Shown here in pieces: positions 6,227-13,516 of a DNA stretch of 14,102 bases. The notes beneath the pieces are model-generated. The model ran no database searches and was not told the DNA's origin. It saw nothing but the letters and a program-made list of their open reading frames with translations. The stretch is taken from the NCBI GenBank assembly GCA_958439155.1, contig CAUBUJ010000032.1, forward strand, positions 1-14,102. Direction: 5' to 3'. The first letter of the stretch is position 1; each line of letters begins with the position of its first letter. The position numbers were made by a program, and so were the translations under genes. Source of the DNA: an uncultured Veillonellaceae bacterium. GTDB lineage: Bacteria; Bacillota; Negativicutes; Veillonellales; Dialisteraceae.

Positions 6227-7171
6227 TTACACTTTCGTGCTCTTCGTCAGCACGTGATCATCACTTTCAAAAAGAGCTTTCGCGAACTCTTCCGGATTGA
6301 ATTTCTGCAGATCGTCTTCCCGTTCGCCCAGACCTACATACTTCACCGGCACATGGAGCTCTTCTGTAATGGAGAGGACCACGCCCCCTTTGGCGGTGCC
6401 GTCCAGCTTGGTGAGCACCACCCCGGTGAGAGGCACAATCTCGCCGAAGGTTTTCGCCTGGGATACAGCGTTCTGCCCGGTGGTGGCGTCCAGTACGAGG
6501 AGCGTCTGATGGGGCGCGTCAGGAATGACTTTTTTCACGACACGGCTGATTTTTTTCAGCTCTTCCATGAGATTTACCTTCGTCTGGAGACGGCCTGCCG
6601 TATCGATGAGGACTACATCGGCGCCGCGCGCTTTTGCCGCGGAGACAGCGTCGAAAGCGACCGCCGCCGGATCGGCCCCTTCGGCGTGCTTCACAATGTC
6701 TGCCCCGGTGCGGTTGGCCCAGATGGTGAGCTGTTCTGACGCGGCCGCCCGGAAGGTATCCGCCGCGGCGAGCAGGACTTTCTTTCCCTCCTTGTGCATC
6801 TGCGCCGACAGTTTCCCGATGGTGGTGGTCTTGCCCACGCCGTTCACGCCTACCACGAGGTACACTTCCGGATGATGGGTCCCCTCTTCCGGCTGGGGCT
6901 TCTCCCGGAGCATGTCCGCTACGATTTTTTCCATGTAAGGCATCACTTCATTGGTATTGGAAATGCGCCCTTCCGTGACGCCCCGGCGGATCTGGCGCAT
7001 CAGGTAATCTGTGGTGCGCACCCCCAGATCCCCTGTGAGGAGCACCGCTTCCAGATCATCGAGGAAATCATCGTCAATTTTCGCGTAGCCGATCACCACA
7101 GTTTCAATATTTTTGATCAGACTCTGCTTCGTCCGGGCCAGACCTTTTTTAATTTTGTCAAAAAATCCCAT
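6227..7171 (-). CDS. ftsY: Signal recognition particle receptor FtsY
   Basis: FtsY is the membrane-associated SRP GTPase receptor that docks ribosome-SRP complexes for co-translational membrane insertion. The 314-residue protein has a short N-terminal region and the full NG domain: GVNGVGKTT (108-116, P-loop), DTFRAAA (138-144), DTAGR (190-194), TKLDGTAKGG (254-263) and GLGEREDDLQKF (280-291). The acidic A domain of E. coli FtsY is absent, as in most Gram-positive-type FtsY proteins, so membrane contact probably relies on the basic N-terminal helix (KIKKGLARTKQSLIK). AGGAGG sits inside the last codons of smc, 6 nt from the ATG, and only one base separates the smc stop from this start. The two genes are co-transcribed. 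Confidence 0.98.
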   Translation of the reverse strand: MGFFDKIKKGLARTKQSLIKNIETVVIGYAKIDDDFLDDLEAVLLTGDLGVRTTDYLMRQIRRGVTEGRISNTNEVMPYMEKIVADMLREKPQPEEGTHHPEVYLVVGVNGVGKTTTIGKLSAQMHKEGKKVLLAAADTFRAAASEQLTIWANRTGADIVKHAEGADPAAVAFDAVSAAKARGADVVLIDTAGRLQTKVNLMEELKKISRVVKKVIPDAPHQTLLVLDATTGQNAVSQAKTFGEIVPLTGVVLTKLDGTAKGGVVLSITEELHVPVKYVGLGEREDDLQKFNPEEFAKALFESDDHVLTKSTKV

Positions 7172-7172
7172 G

Positions 7173-10100
7173 TTACGCCTCCTTGATATAGTCTTTCATA
7201 TGGACAGTCACTAAGGTGGACACACCTTTTTCTTTCATTGTAACCCCTTGCAGCGTATCTGCAAACTGCATGGTTTTTTTCCTGTGGGTAATCACGATAA
7301 ACTGCGCCTTTTCCCGGTATTCCCCGATCATCCTGCCGAAGCGCTCCACATTGGCGTCATCCAAGGCGGCATCAATTTCATCGACGAAGCAGAATGGCGC
7401 CGGCCGGTAGGCAAGGAAGGAAATGAGAAGGGCGATCACCGTGAGAGCCCGTTCCCCGCCGGACATGAGCGACAGGGGCTGCTGCTTCTTGCCGGGCAGT
7501 TCCAGGTAGAGCTCCACTCCGCTTTCCAGGGGATGGTCTCTGTCTGTCAGGACAAGCCGCCCTTTCCCGCCCTGGAACATGAGGTTCATAATGCGCTGGA
7601 ATTCTTCATTGATCGCCGCGAAGGCTTCCGTAAAATGAGCGGCCATGGTCTGGTCGATCTGATGGATCACTTTTTCCAGATCGTCTCTGGCGCGGGCCAA
7701 ATCTTCCATCTGCAATTCATAGGAATGGTACCGTTCCTTTTCCAGGGCATACTCTTTTCCCGCGTTGGGATTGACCGGGCCCAATTCTTCCATGCGCCGT
7801 TGATTCTCCGCCAGTTCCTTTCCGAGCTCGGCCGCGTTGCCAGGCCGGCGGTAGGATTCCGCCTCTTTCTCGGTCAGTCCCCGGGCAGCGAGTTTCCCTA
7901 ATTCTTCCTGTTCCAGCCGCTTTTCCCCGTCAATGCGGACCTGCTTTTCTGCGAGCTTCCGTTCCGCTGCGAGAAGCCCGTCCTGGATCTCTCTTCTCTT
8001 TGCATCGCTCTTGCTCTTCTCTATGGCCAGGGTATCTGCTTCATTCCGGAGACGCTCTGCCTCCTGCCCTGCGCGGGCGCATTCTTCTTTCAGCGCTTCA
8101 AAACGGCAGGACAGCGCTTCCATTTCTTTTTCCATGGCGAGAGCATCTTTTTCTTTCCCTTCTGCCTCCGCCCGGGCTGCTTCCGCTGTTTCCTTCTCCT
8201 TTGCGAGAGCTCGTCCCTTTTCTTTTGCCTCCGCGCCGGTGGAAGCGAGGAGTGCCTCACTCCGGGCGCAGGCCACGCGGAGATCGGCCACCTTCGCGGC
8301 AGCGGAAGCGGCTTCGTCCCGGCACTGCGTGAGCGGCGCGTCAGAAACGCCCTCTATCATGCCGATCTGGGCCTTTTCCGCAAGAATCGCCTCTCGCCGT
8401 TTCTTTTCCTCTCCTTCCTGGGCTGTCAGTTTCTGCAGAAGGGCCTCTGCCTTCTTTTCCGCCTCCGCCGCCTGGGACAGCGCTTCCCCGATCCCGGTGA
8501 GCCGTCCCTGGCATTCCGCCTGGCGCACATGCGCTTCCTGCCAGGCAGTACGGATCTTTTCTACAGCAGCGGCAAGCGCTTCATTTTCCTTTCTCCTGCT
8601 GGCAAGGTCTCCGTCAAGGCAGGCCAGCTCCCTGGACATGCTTTCTTCCCCGGAGAGGAGCGACGCGATTTCTTCTTTTCTCCCAAAAAATGTATTTTCT
8701 TTTTTCCGCATGGAGCCCCCTGTCATGGCGCCGCCCGGACGGATGATCTGCCCGTCCAGCGTCACCAGGTACAGACGCTGGCCGTACTTGCCTGCTACGC
8801 GCCGCGCCCCGTCCAGGTCCTTCACGATGAGGATCCGCCCTGCAAGAGCCCGCTTCAGGTCTTCCACATCAGGATCACAGCCAAAAAGATCCGAAGCGAT
8901 GCCAATGACTTCCGGCTCGCCTATGGCCTGCCGTTCGAGACGGTCCGAATAGCGCGGCTTCATCACGTCCAGCGGATAAAAGGTGGTCCGTCCGGCATGA
9001 TGTGCTTTCATCCACCGGATGATTTCTCCCGCCCCGCTGGCTGTATCTGTCACAATATGGGAAATCATCCCGCCAAGCGCCGCTTCCGCTGCCGTTGTAT
9101 ACGCTGCCGGCACATGGAGGAGATCCCCCAGGGCGCCCCGCACATGGCGCCGCCAGCTTTCTTTCGCGGTCAGCACCGCCTTGGAGGCATTGTTGAAATT
9201 GGCATATTCCCTGTCAGCCCGCTCGAGATAGGCCCGCTGGGACCGGGCCCGTTCGAGGCGAGCTGCGAGAGCGCTCCGCTTCGCCTGAAGTCCTTCCTCT
9301 GCTTGCTCTCCTTTCGTCAGTGCCTCTCTCTGCTTCTTCCCTTCTTCTGTGAGCTTTGCCAGACTTTCCCTGCATGCCTCTCCCTGGGAAAGAGCCTTAT
9401 CCCTTTCGCTTTCTGCAGCAGCCCGCTTCTGCGCTGCCTCACCCCGATCCTTTTCCGCAGCCTCTCTTTCTCCGGCAAGACGCTTTGTTTCCTCCCTGCT
9501 GTGATCCAGCTGCTGGAGAAGGAAAGCGAGCCGGCTTTGCTTATCCCGGGCTGACGCGGTCAGCCTTTGGTATTCCTGCTCCGCCTCCTTGACGGCAGAT
9601 GCCGCGCGGGCAGACTCTTCTTCTCCTGCGGCAAGGAGCGCCTTATCCTTGCGGAGCGCTTCTTCCGCCTCGTCCCGGCGCACCTTGGCCTCTTCCAGTT
9701 CCAGACCCAGCGCCTGAATCCGTTCCTTTCCTTCCGTCAAGAGGGACGTAAGCCGGCGGATCTCCTCTTTCTGATGGGACAACGCCGCTTCCTTCACGCG
9801 GTAATCCCCGCCGGTCTGGTCCATATTCCGCTGCTTCTGCCGGGCCCGTTCGCCTGCCTTGCGCCACGCCTCTTCCAGGGCCGCCGCCTTTTCCGCAAGC
9901 GCCGCCCCTTCCGCATCGGTCATGGAAAGCTTCGTATTCCAGCGGTTCTTTTCATCTACGCCGTCTCTCCATTCCGTCTCATACCGGGCCAGCATGCGGC
10001 GGACCGCAGAGAGTTTCAAAAGAGAGAGCGACGCCTCAAGGCCCTGGTTCTTTCCAAGGAGTTCTTTCAGACGCTTCGCTTTTTCCGCGGCTTCCGCCAT

Positions 10101-10712
10101 AGGGACGAGCTGCTCTTCCAGGACCGCCATCAAATCCTTCACGCGGTCCATATTGTCCGCGGTGCGCCGGAGCTTGCCCAGCCCTTCTTCTTTCCGCATG
10201 CGATACCGGCTGATGCCGGCGACTTCCTCAAATATGACGCGCCGCTCCTCCGGCCGGGCAGACAGGACCTGGTCCACCCGGTTCTGTCCGATAATGGCCA
10301 GCGTCCCCCGTCCGAGGCCGGTATTGGCGAAGAGTTCCGTAATATCCCGCAGCCGGCAGTCCCTGCGGTTGATCTGGAATTCACTGTCCCCATTGCGAAG
10401 CACCCGCCGGGTCACAGACACTTCCGCCGTATCAAGAGGCAGCTCATGGCCTGAATTATCCAGCACCATGGTCACCTCTGCCCCATTCTTCGCCTTTCTC
10501 GAAGCAGAGCCGGAGAAAATCACGTCTTCCATCTTTTCCCCGCGGAGGCTCCGCGCGCTCTGCTCTCCCAGCACCCACCGGACCGCGTCGGAAATATTGC
10601 TCTTTCCGCAGCCATTGGGCCCTACGATCATGGTGAGACCGTCAGAAAAAGTGATTTCTGTGCGGTCTGCAAACGACTTAAATCCCTGCAATATGAGACG
10701 AAGCAGCTTCAT
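7173..10712 (-). CDS. smc: Chromosome segregation ATPase Smc
   Basis: Smc is the ATPase of the bacterial condensin (Smc-ScpAB) that folds and segregates the chromosome. At 1179 residues it is full length. Walker A GPNGCGKS is at 31-38. Two long coiled-coil arms rich in Glu/Lys/Ala flank a hinge at roughly 510-670, which contains the PGGAMTGGS loop. The C-terminal head carries the ABC signature LMSGGERALT (1082-1091) and Walker B FCFVDEID (1107-1114). GGGAG is 6 nt before the ATG. It has its own TATAAT promoter and heads the smc-ftsY-rluD-pgeF run. Unlike many Firmicutes, no rnc gene precedes it; a small unknown gene and rpsI lie upstream instead. Confidence 0.98.
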   Translation of the reverse strand: MKLLRLILQGFKSFADRTEITFSDGLTMIVGPNGCGKSNISDAVRWVLGEQSARSLRGEKMEDVIFSGSASRKAKNGAEVTMVLDNSGHELPLDTAEVSVTRRVLRNGDSEFQINRRDCRLRDITELFANTGLGRGTLAIIGQNRVDQVLSARPEERRVIFEEVAGISRYRMRKEEGLGKLRRTADNMDRVKDLMAVLEEQLVPMAEAAEKAKRLKELLGKNQGLEASLSLLKLSAVRRMLARYETEWRDGVDEKNRWNTKLSMTDAEGAALAEKAAALEEAWRKAGERARQKQRNMDQTGGDYRVKEAALSHQKEEIRRLTSLLTEGKERIQALGLELEEAKVRRDEAEEALRKDKALLAAGEEESARAASAVKEAEQEYQRLTASARDKQSRLAFLLQQLDHSREETKRLAGEREAAEKDRGEAAQKRAAAESERDKALSQGEACRESLAKLTEEGKKQREALTKGEQAEEGLQAKRSALAARLERARSQRAYLERADREYANFNNASKAVLTAKESWRRHVRGALGDLLHVPAAYTTAAEAALGGMISHIVTDTASGAGEIIRWMKAHHAGRTTFYPLDVMKPRYSDRLERQAIGEPEVIGIASDLFGCDPDVEDLKRALAGRILIVKDLDGARRVAGKYGQRLYLVTLDGQIIRPGGAMTGGSMRKKENTFFGRKEEIASLLSGEESMSRELACLDGDLASRRKENEALAAAVEKIRTAWQEAHVRQAECQGRLTGIGEALSQAAEAEKKAEALLQKLTAQEGEEKKRREAILAEKAQIGMIEGVSDAPLTQCRDEAASAAAKVADLRVACARSEALLASTGAEAKEKGRALAKEKETAEAARAEAEGKEKDALAMEKEMEALSCRFEALKEECARAGQEAERLRNEADTLAIEKSKSDAKRREIQDGLLAAERKLAEKQVRIDGEKRLEQEELGKLAARGLTEKEAESYRRPGNAAELGKELAENQRRMEELGPVNPNAGKEYALEKERYHSYELQMEDLARARDDLEKVIHQIDQTMAAHFTEAFAAINEEFQRIMNLMFQGGKGRLVLTDRDHPLESGVELYLELPGKKQQPLSLMSGGERALTVIALLISFLAYRPAPFCFVDEIDAALDDANVERFGRMIGEYREKAQFIVITHRKKTMQFADTLQGVTMKEKGVSTLVTVHMKDYIKEA

Positions 10713-10806
10713 TCCTTACTCCCTGCCAAACCCATGCGGCGGGCCCTCCCACGGCGGGGAGAATTCCCGGTGCATCTATCATCGTTTCTTTTTACATACG
10801 CTCTTT

Positions 10807-10835
10807 ATTATACGGGAAAGGCCGGGGAAATTCCA
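10807..10835 (-). promoter_or_regulatory. smc promoter
   Basis: A perfect TATAAT lies at 10812-10807. The -35 position 17 nt upstream (TGGAAT, 10835-10830) is weak and falls in the loop of a GC-rich dyad. The start site would be near 10800, leaving an ~88-nt leader. Confidence 0.6.
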
Positions 10836-10847
10836 TTTTCCCCCGGC
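10821..10847. repeat. GC-rich dyad overlapping the smc -35 region
   Basis: GCCGGGG (10821-10827) pairs with CCCCGGC (10841-10847), extended by AAA/TTT with one bulged C. It lies between the upstream terminator and the smc -10, and the -35 is in its loop. Neither strand has a clean T-tract directly after it, so it looks more like a possible operator or stem than a terminator. Confidence 0.5.
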
Positions 10848-10854
10848 GGGACAC

Positions 10855-10883
10855 AAAAAAAGATGACCGGATCGTTCCAGTCA
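10855..10883 (-). terminator. Terminator after the small unknown gene
   Basis: On the minus strand TGACTGG (10883-10877) pairs with CCGGTCA (10870-10864), with one wobble pair, and a run of seven T residues (10861-10855) follows almost at once. It lies 14 nt after the stop of the 73-residue gene and isolates it from smc. Confidence 0.85.
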
Positions 10884-10896
10884 CCCTGCGGCGTTC

Positions 10897-11118
10897 CTAT
10901 TTCTTGTTTTCTTCCGAAACGAGATGGATCATGTCTCTCACCTCATCCCCGGTATATTCCGCATCCGACAACCTTTTGAGACAATTCCAGAGCTTCTCCG
11001 CGCTCCCCATGCGGGCTGTTTTTACAATCTCTTCCCACTCCTCTTCCATGTATTCCGCGTCGGAAAACGACCCAACCAGCTTCTTCAATAGAGACACATC
11101 GTAATCCATTTTGTTCAT
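10897..11118 (-). CDS. Small acidic protein of unknown function (73 aa)
   Basis: I do not recognise this protein. It is predicted to be soluble, acidic and largely helical, with no signal peptide, membrane segment or metal-binding cysteine cluster (a single Cys). The pentapeptide SDAEY occurs twice, about 32 residues apart, each after a Leu/Lys-rich helix (LLKKLVGSFSDAEY and LWNCLKRLSDAEY). This suggests a duplicated helical half-repeat. Of three possible in-frame starts, the ATG at 11118 has AAAGG 9 nt upstream; the ATG at 11127 directly abuts that site. The gene has its own TATAAT upstream and a strong terminator downstream, so it is an independent unit between rpsI and smc. That independent punctuation is the main argument that it is real. 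Confidence 0.75.
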   Translation of the reverse strand: MNKMDYDVSLLKKLVGSFSDAEYMEEEWEEIVKTARMGSAEKLWNCLKRLSDAEYTGDEVRDMIHLVSEENKK

Positions 11119-11169
11119 GGCGCTCATCCTTTCCGTGACTTCCCAGGGCTCTCCCCTGTTCTATTCTGC

Positions 11170-11175
11170 ATTATA
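11170..11175 (-). promoter_or_regulatory. -10 element for the small unknown gene
   Basis: A perfect TATAAT on the minus strand lies about 50 nt before the likely ATG. No convincing -35 is found at 16-18 nt (the 17-nt position reads CGCGCC), and there is no TG extension, so activity may need an activator or be weak. Confidence 0.4.
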
Positions 11176-11215
11176 CCGATTGGCATGGACACGGCGCGTC
11201 ACTTTGACAGGCAAT

Positions 11216-11248
11216 AAAAAAAGATGCCCAGAAATTTCTGTGCATCTT
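11216..11248 (-). terminator. Terminator of the rplM-rpsI operon
   Basis: On the minus strand AAGATGC (11248-11242) pairs with GCATCTT (11227-11221). An inner CAG/CTG helix around an AAATTT centre extends the stem. The final T residues of the 3' arm run into T residues down to 11216. It starts 20 nt after the rpsI stop. Confidence 0.9.
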
Positions 11249-11268
11249 TTCCATCCTTCCAAAAAGGA

Positions 11269-11661
11269 TTAACGTTTGGAGAACTGGCTTGCTTTTCTCG
11301 CTTTTTTGAGGCCGTATTTCTTACGTTCTTTCATACGGGGATCACGGGTCAGGAGACCTGCGCTCTTCAGTACTTTTCTGTAGTCGCCGTCGACTTCGAG
11401 GAGCGCGCGGCTGATGCCGTGACGGATAGCGCCTGCCTGGCCTGTACGTCCGCCGCCCTGTACGTTGGCAACGACGTCATACGCAGCGGTGGTGCCGGTC
11501 AGTTCCAGCGGCTGCTTAATGATCAGTTCCAGTGTTTTCAGATCAAAGTAATCATCAAGGCTGCGGCCATTGATTGTAATGTTTCCCTGTCCCGGTACCA
11601 GACGGACTCTGGCAACGGATGTTTTTCTGCGGCCTGTGCCGTAGTATGTAGCTTCTGCCAT
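11269..11661 (-). CDS. rpsI: 30S ribosomal protein S9
   Basis: S9 belongs to the 30S head, and its C-terminal tail reaches the P-site tRNA. The 130-residue sequence is a full-length family member: YYGTGRRKTSVARVRLVPG at the N-terminus, ITINGRSLDDYF, the GGGRTGQAGAIRHGISRALL core, and the basic C-terminal KARKASQFSKR ending in the invariant SKR type. It follows rplM by 23 nt, the classic L13-S9 order, with an AAGGG ribosome binding site 7 nt from the ATG, and is followed by the operon terminator. Confidence 0.99.
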   Translation of the reverse strand: MAEATYYGTGRRKTSVARVRLVPGQGNITINGRSLDDYFDLKTLELIIKQPLELTGTTAAYDVVANVQGGGRTGQAGAIRHGISRALLEVDGDYRKVLKSAGLLTRDPRMKERKKYGLKKARKASQFSKR

Positions 11662-11684
11662 TATTTTACCCTTCCCTTCTGGTA

Positions 11685-12125
11685 TTAACGGATATCAAAT
11701 TTCAGTTCTTCCGGCTTCTGCGCGGTGTGCGGATGTTCAGCGCCTGCATAGACATGGAGCTTTCTGTACATCTGATCGCCGAGCTTGTTCTTCGGAAGCA
11801 TCCCGCGGATAGCGCGTTCTACCATGTGGACAGGCTTGTATTTCAGCATATCCCCTGCTTTGGTGTAACGATCTCCGCCGGGATAACCGGTGTAGTGGAA
11901 GTATACTTTCTTCACCAGTTTCTTACCGGTCAGTACCACCTTGTCCGCATTGATCACAACGACATAATCGCCGGTATCCACATGAGGCGTAAAGGTGACT
12001 TTATTTTTTCCCCGAAGGACTTCTGCAACCCCTGCAGCCAGACGGCCAAGAGTTTTACCTTCGGCGTCAACGACATACCATTTCCGAGTGATATTGCTCG
12101 AATTGGCCATAAATGTATCTTTCAT
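11685..12125 (-). CDS. rplM: 50S ribosomal protein L13
   Basis: L13 is an early-assembling 50S protein. The family core is intact: RKWYVVDAEGKTLGRLAAGVAEVLRG, the FTPHVDTGDYVVVINADKV segment, VYFHYTGYPGG, and GMLPKNKLGDQMYRKLHVYAGAEHPH. The length is 146 residues. AGGAGG lies 7 nt before the ATG at 12125; the later ATG at 12110 (MANSS) lacks a comparably placed site. It is the first gene of the operon, with a consensus promoter ~80 nt upstream and a structured leader. Confidence 0.99.
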   Translation of the reverse strand: MKDTFMANSSNITRKWYVVDAEGKTLGRLAAGVAEVLRGKNKVTFTPHVDTGDYVVVINADKVVLTGKKLVKKVYFHYTGYPGGDRYTKAGDMLKYKPVHMVERAIRGMLPKNKLGDQMYRKLHVYAGAEHPHTAQKPEELKFDIR

Positions 12126-12200
12126 GCTGTTTCCTCCTTAAATACTGACTGCAAGATTCCATCCTTCCTCCGGGGCTAGTGGTGTCCGGACAAATCTCAC
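12126..12200 (-). promoter_or_regulatory. rplM leader with nested helices (possible L13 autoregulatory leader)
   Basis: The leader of about 75 nt can form GAGATT (12198-12193) with AATCTT (12158-12153) and, inside it, TCCGG (12190-12186) with CCGGA (12173-12169). Firmicute rplM operons often carry an L13-binding leader of similar size. The nested stem agrees with that idea, but I cannot confirm the consensus. Confidence 0.35.
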
Positions 12201-12207
12201 AAGGAAC

Positions 12208-12236
12208 ATTTTACTAATTTCTGTAAAAAAAGTCAA
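12208..12236 (-). promoter_or_regulatory. Promoter of rplM-rpsI
   Basis: TTGACT (12236-12231) and TAAAAT (12213-12208) each match the sigma-A consensus at five of six positions with an exact 17-nt spacer. A T-rich stretch fills the upstream half of the spacer. The start site is expected near 12200. Confidence 0.85.
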
Positions 12237-12275
12237 GGAAATTTCATGATTTTTTCCGGCTCCATACTCTCTCCA

Positions 12276-12291
12276 AGGATACCGGTATCCT
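12276..12291. promoter_or_regulatory. Perfect 16-bp palindrome, candidate operator
   Basis: AGGATACCGGTATCCT is a perfect palindrome in the divergent region between rplM and the nitroreductase gene. It ends 12 nt before the nitroreductase -35 and lies ~40 nt upstream of the rplM -35. No T-tract follows on either strand, so a protein-binding site, perhaps for an activator of the nitroreductase gene, is more likely than a terminator. Confidence 0.5.
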
Positions 12292-12303
12292 GAAATATCG
12301 TAC

Positions 12304-12332
12304 TTGTTTTCCCGCTCCTTTCATGACATAAT
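12304..12332 (+). promoter_or_regulatory. Promoter of the nitroreductase gene
   Basis: CATAAT at 12327-12332 is preceded by TG at 12324-12325 (extended -10), with TTGTTT at 12304-12309 after a 17-nt spacer. The -35 is half-consensus, which would fit a need for an activator at the adjacent palindrome. Confidence 0.55.
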
Positions 12333-12383
12333 AAACCTATCCTTTTGATTGAATATTTTCAATGAAGATGCACGGAGGTACTT

Positions 12384-12956
12384 ATGAATTATATAGACGC
12401 ATTGGCAGAAAGACGCACCCAGTATGTGCTGGGCCGCTCCCTTCCGGCGGCGGAAGCGGATGTAATGGACCTGATCACAAAAGTGACCGCTCTGACGCCT
12501 GACGCTTTCAATATGAGAAGCGCCCGGGTAATCGTCGCCGCCGGGGAAAAGCAGGACGCCCTCTGGGACGCCATTGACCGCGCTTTCGGCGGCAAGGTGC
12601 CGAAAGAAAAAATTGACGGCTTCCGCGCCGCCTACGGCACGGTGCTTTACTTCATTGATACATCTGTAGTGAGCGCCATGGCAGCCCAGTTCCCGCGGTA
12701 CGCGGAAAATTTCCCTCTCTGGGCCAATCATGCCAACGGCATGCTCCAGTTCAATGTATGGGCCGGCCTTCGCTCTCTCGGCGTAGGCGCCAATCTGCAG
12801 CATTACAATCCAGTCATTGACGACGCCGTGAAGGATCTTTTCCAGGTGCCGGCAGAGTGGAAGCTGATCGCCCAGATGCCCTTCGGCAGCATAGAAGCAG
12901 AGGCCGCTCCCAAAGACGGGGAGGACATCATCCGCCGGGTGTGGATCCGGAAATAA
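12384..12956 (+). CDS. Nitroreductase family flavoprotein (Frm2/Hbn1-like)
   Basis: This 190-residue predicted FMN-dependent NAD(P)H oxidoreductase is probably a soluble dimer. Features of the compact nitroreductase subgroup that includes yeast Frm2/Hbn1 are visible: the phosphate-binding ERRTQY at 9-14, PDAFNMRSARVIV at 39-51, a long central helix region MLQFNVWAGLRSLGVGANLQHYNP at 120-143, and AQMPFGS at 163-169. The physiological substrate cannot be read from sequence; relatives reduce nitroaromatics or quinones or act in redox and lipid signalling. GGAGG is 5 nt from the ATG. The gene is monocistronic, with its own promoter, a palindrome upstream and a strong terminator. Confidence 0.9.
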   Translation: MNYIDALAERRTQYVLGRSLPAAEADVMDLITKVTALTPDAFNMRSARVIVAAGEKQDALWDAIDRAFGGKVPKEKIDGFRAAYGTVLYFIDTSVVSAMAAQFPRYAENFPLWANHANGMLQFNVWAGLRSLGVGANLQHYNPVIDDAVKDLFQVPAEWKLIAQMPFGSIEAEAAPKDGEDIIRRVWIRK

Positions 12957-12970
12957 GAAAATCAGCCAGT

Positions 12971-13002
12971 AAAAAAGAGCTCACCACAGGGAGCTCTTTT
13001 TT
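12971..13002. terminator. Symmetric bidirectional terminator
   Basis: AAAAAAGAGCTC (12971-12982) and GAGCTCTTTTTT (12991-13002) form a perfect 12-bp stem around an 8-nt loop, with six T residues on either strand. It lies 14 nt past the nitroreductase stop and 5 nt past the stop of the convergent secreted-protein gene, serving both. Confidence 0.95.
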
Positions 13003-13007
13003 GCTGC

Positions 13008-13505
13008 TTAAAAATTGGCCGGCCCGGAAAGGCTCCGGAGCCGTTCCAGACGGGAAAGCGGCAGGTAAAGTTCTTCCGCGTCCGCGTCCAGACGGTACGC
13101 TTTGAGGAAACTATCCGGCGTTTTTTTCACGCCCTTGTTGTCATAAAAAGCGGTCAGTTCTTTTTTCATGGCATACTGGCCGTCCCGCTTGTCGGCGTGG
13201 ATCTTCACATGAAATTCCCGGATCCCCGAAACGAGAGTATTCCTGGCGAAATCAAAAGCGTCTGGATCTTCTTTATACGATTCCACATAGAGGGTGACAT
13301 GCATATTCTCAATGCTTCCCGGGTAATCCAGTGTCTGCTGGCCGCGGAGGGTGGTCATATCCGCATAGACCACTTCGTCATCACTGGCGGAAAGGACCCG
13401 GTACCTTGCCGGATCGGAAAGGAGCGTCTGTGAATCCATGGCCATCCCCGCGGCAGGCACCCCTGCCAGAAGAGCAGCCGCCATCAGTGCATAGATCTGT
13501 CTCAT
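13008..13505 (-). CDS. Secreted protein of unknown function, paralogue B
   Basis: I do not recognise the family. The 165-residue product begins with a signal peptide (MRQ, hydrophobic ALMAAALLAG, likely signal peptidase I site after GMA near residue 22). The mature protein starts MDSQTLLSDPARYRV. It shares with its upstream neighbour the LLS.P.RYRV start, a VYAD motif, the exact block DYPGSIEN, LYVE.YK and an SME/MKKE-type segment followed by YD..G. There is no lipobox cysteine or membrane anchor, so it should be exported to the periplasm or outside. AAGGAGG is 6 nt before the ATG at 13505; an in-frame upstream ATG at 13574 is rejected because it reads back into paralogue A. It is co-transcribed with A (11 nt apart). 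Confidence 0.88.
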   Translation of the reverse strand: MRQIYALMAAALLAGVPAAGMAMDSQTLLSDPARYRVLSASDDEVVYADMTTLRGQQTLDYPGSIENMHVTLYVESYKEDPDAFDFARNTLVSGIREFHVKIHADKRDGQYAMKKELTAFYDNKGVKKTPDSFLKAYRLDADAEELYLPLSRLERLRSLSGPANF

Positions 13506-13516
13506 TATGTTCCTCC

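Noticed and set aside
7933..10866. Several long plus-strand open frames (for example 7933-8952 and 9859-10866) opposite smc
   Set aside because: They are antisense to a complete, clearly conserved Smc, are rich in Ser/Ala/Arg/Phe as expected from complementary GC-rich coiled-coil codons, and lack good ribosome binding sites and recognisable domains.
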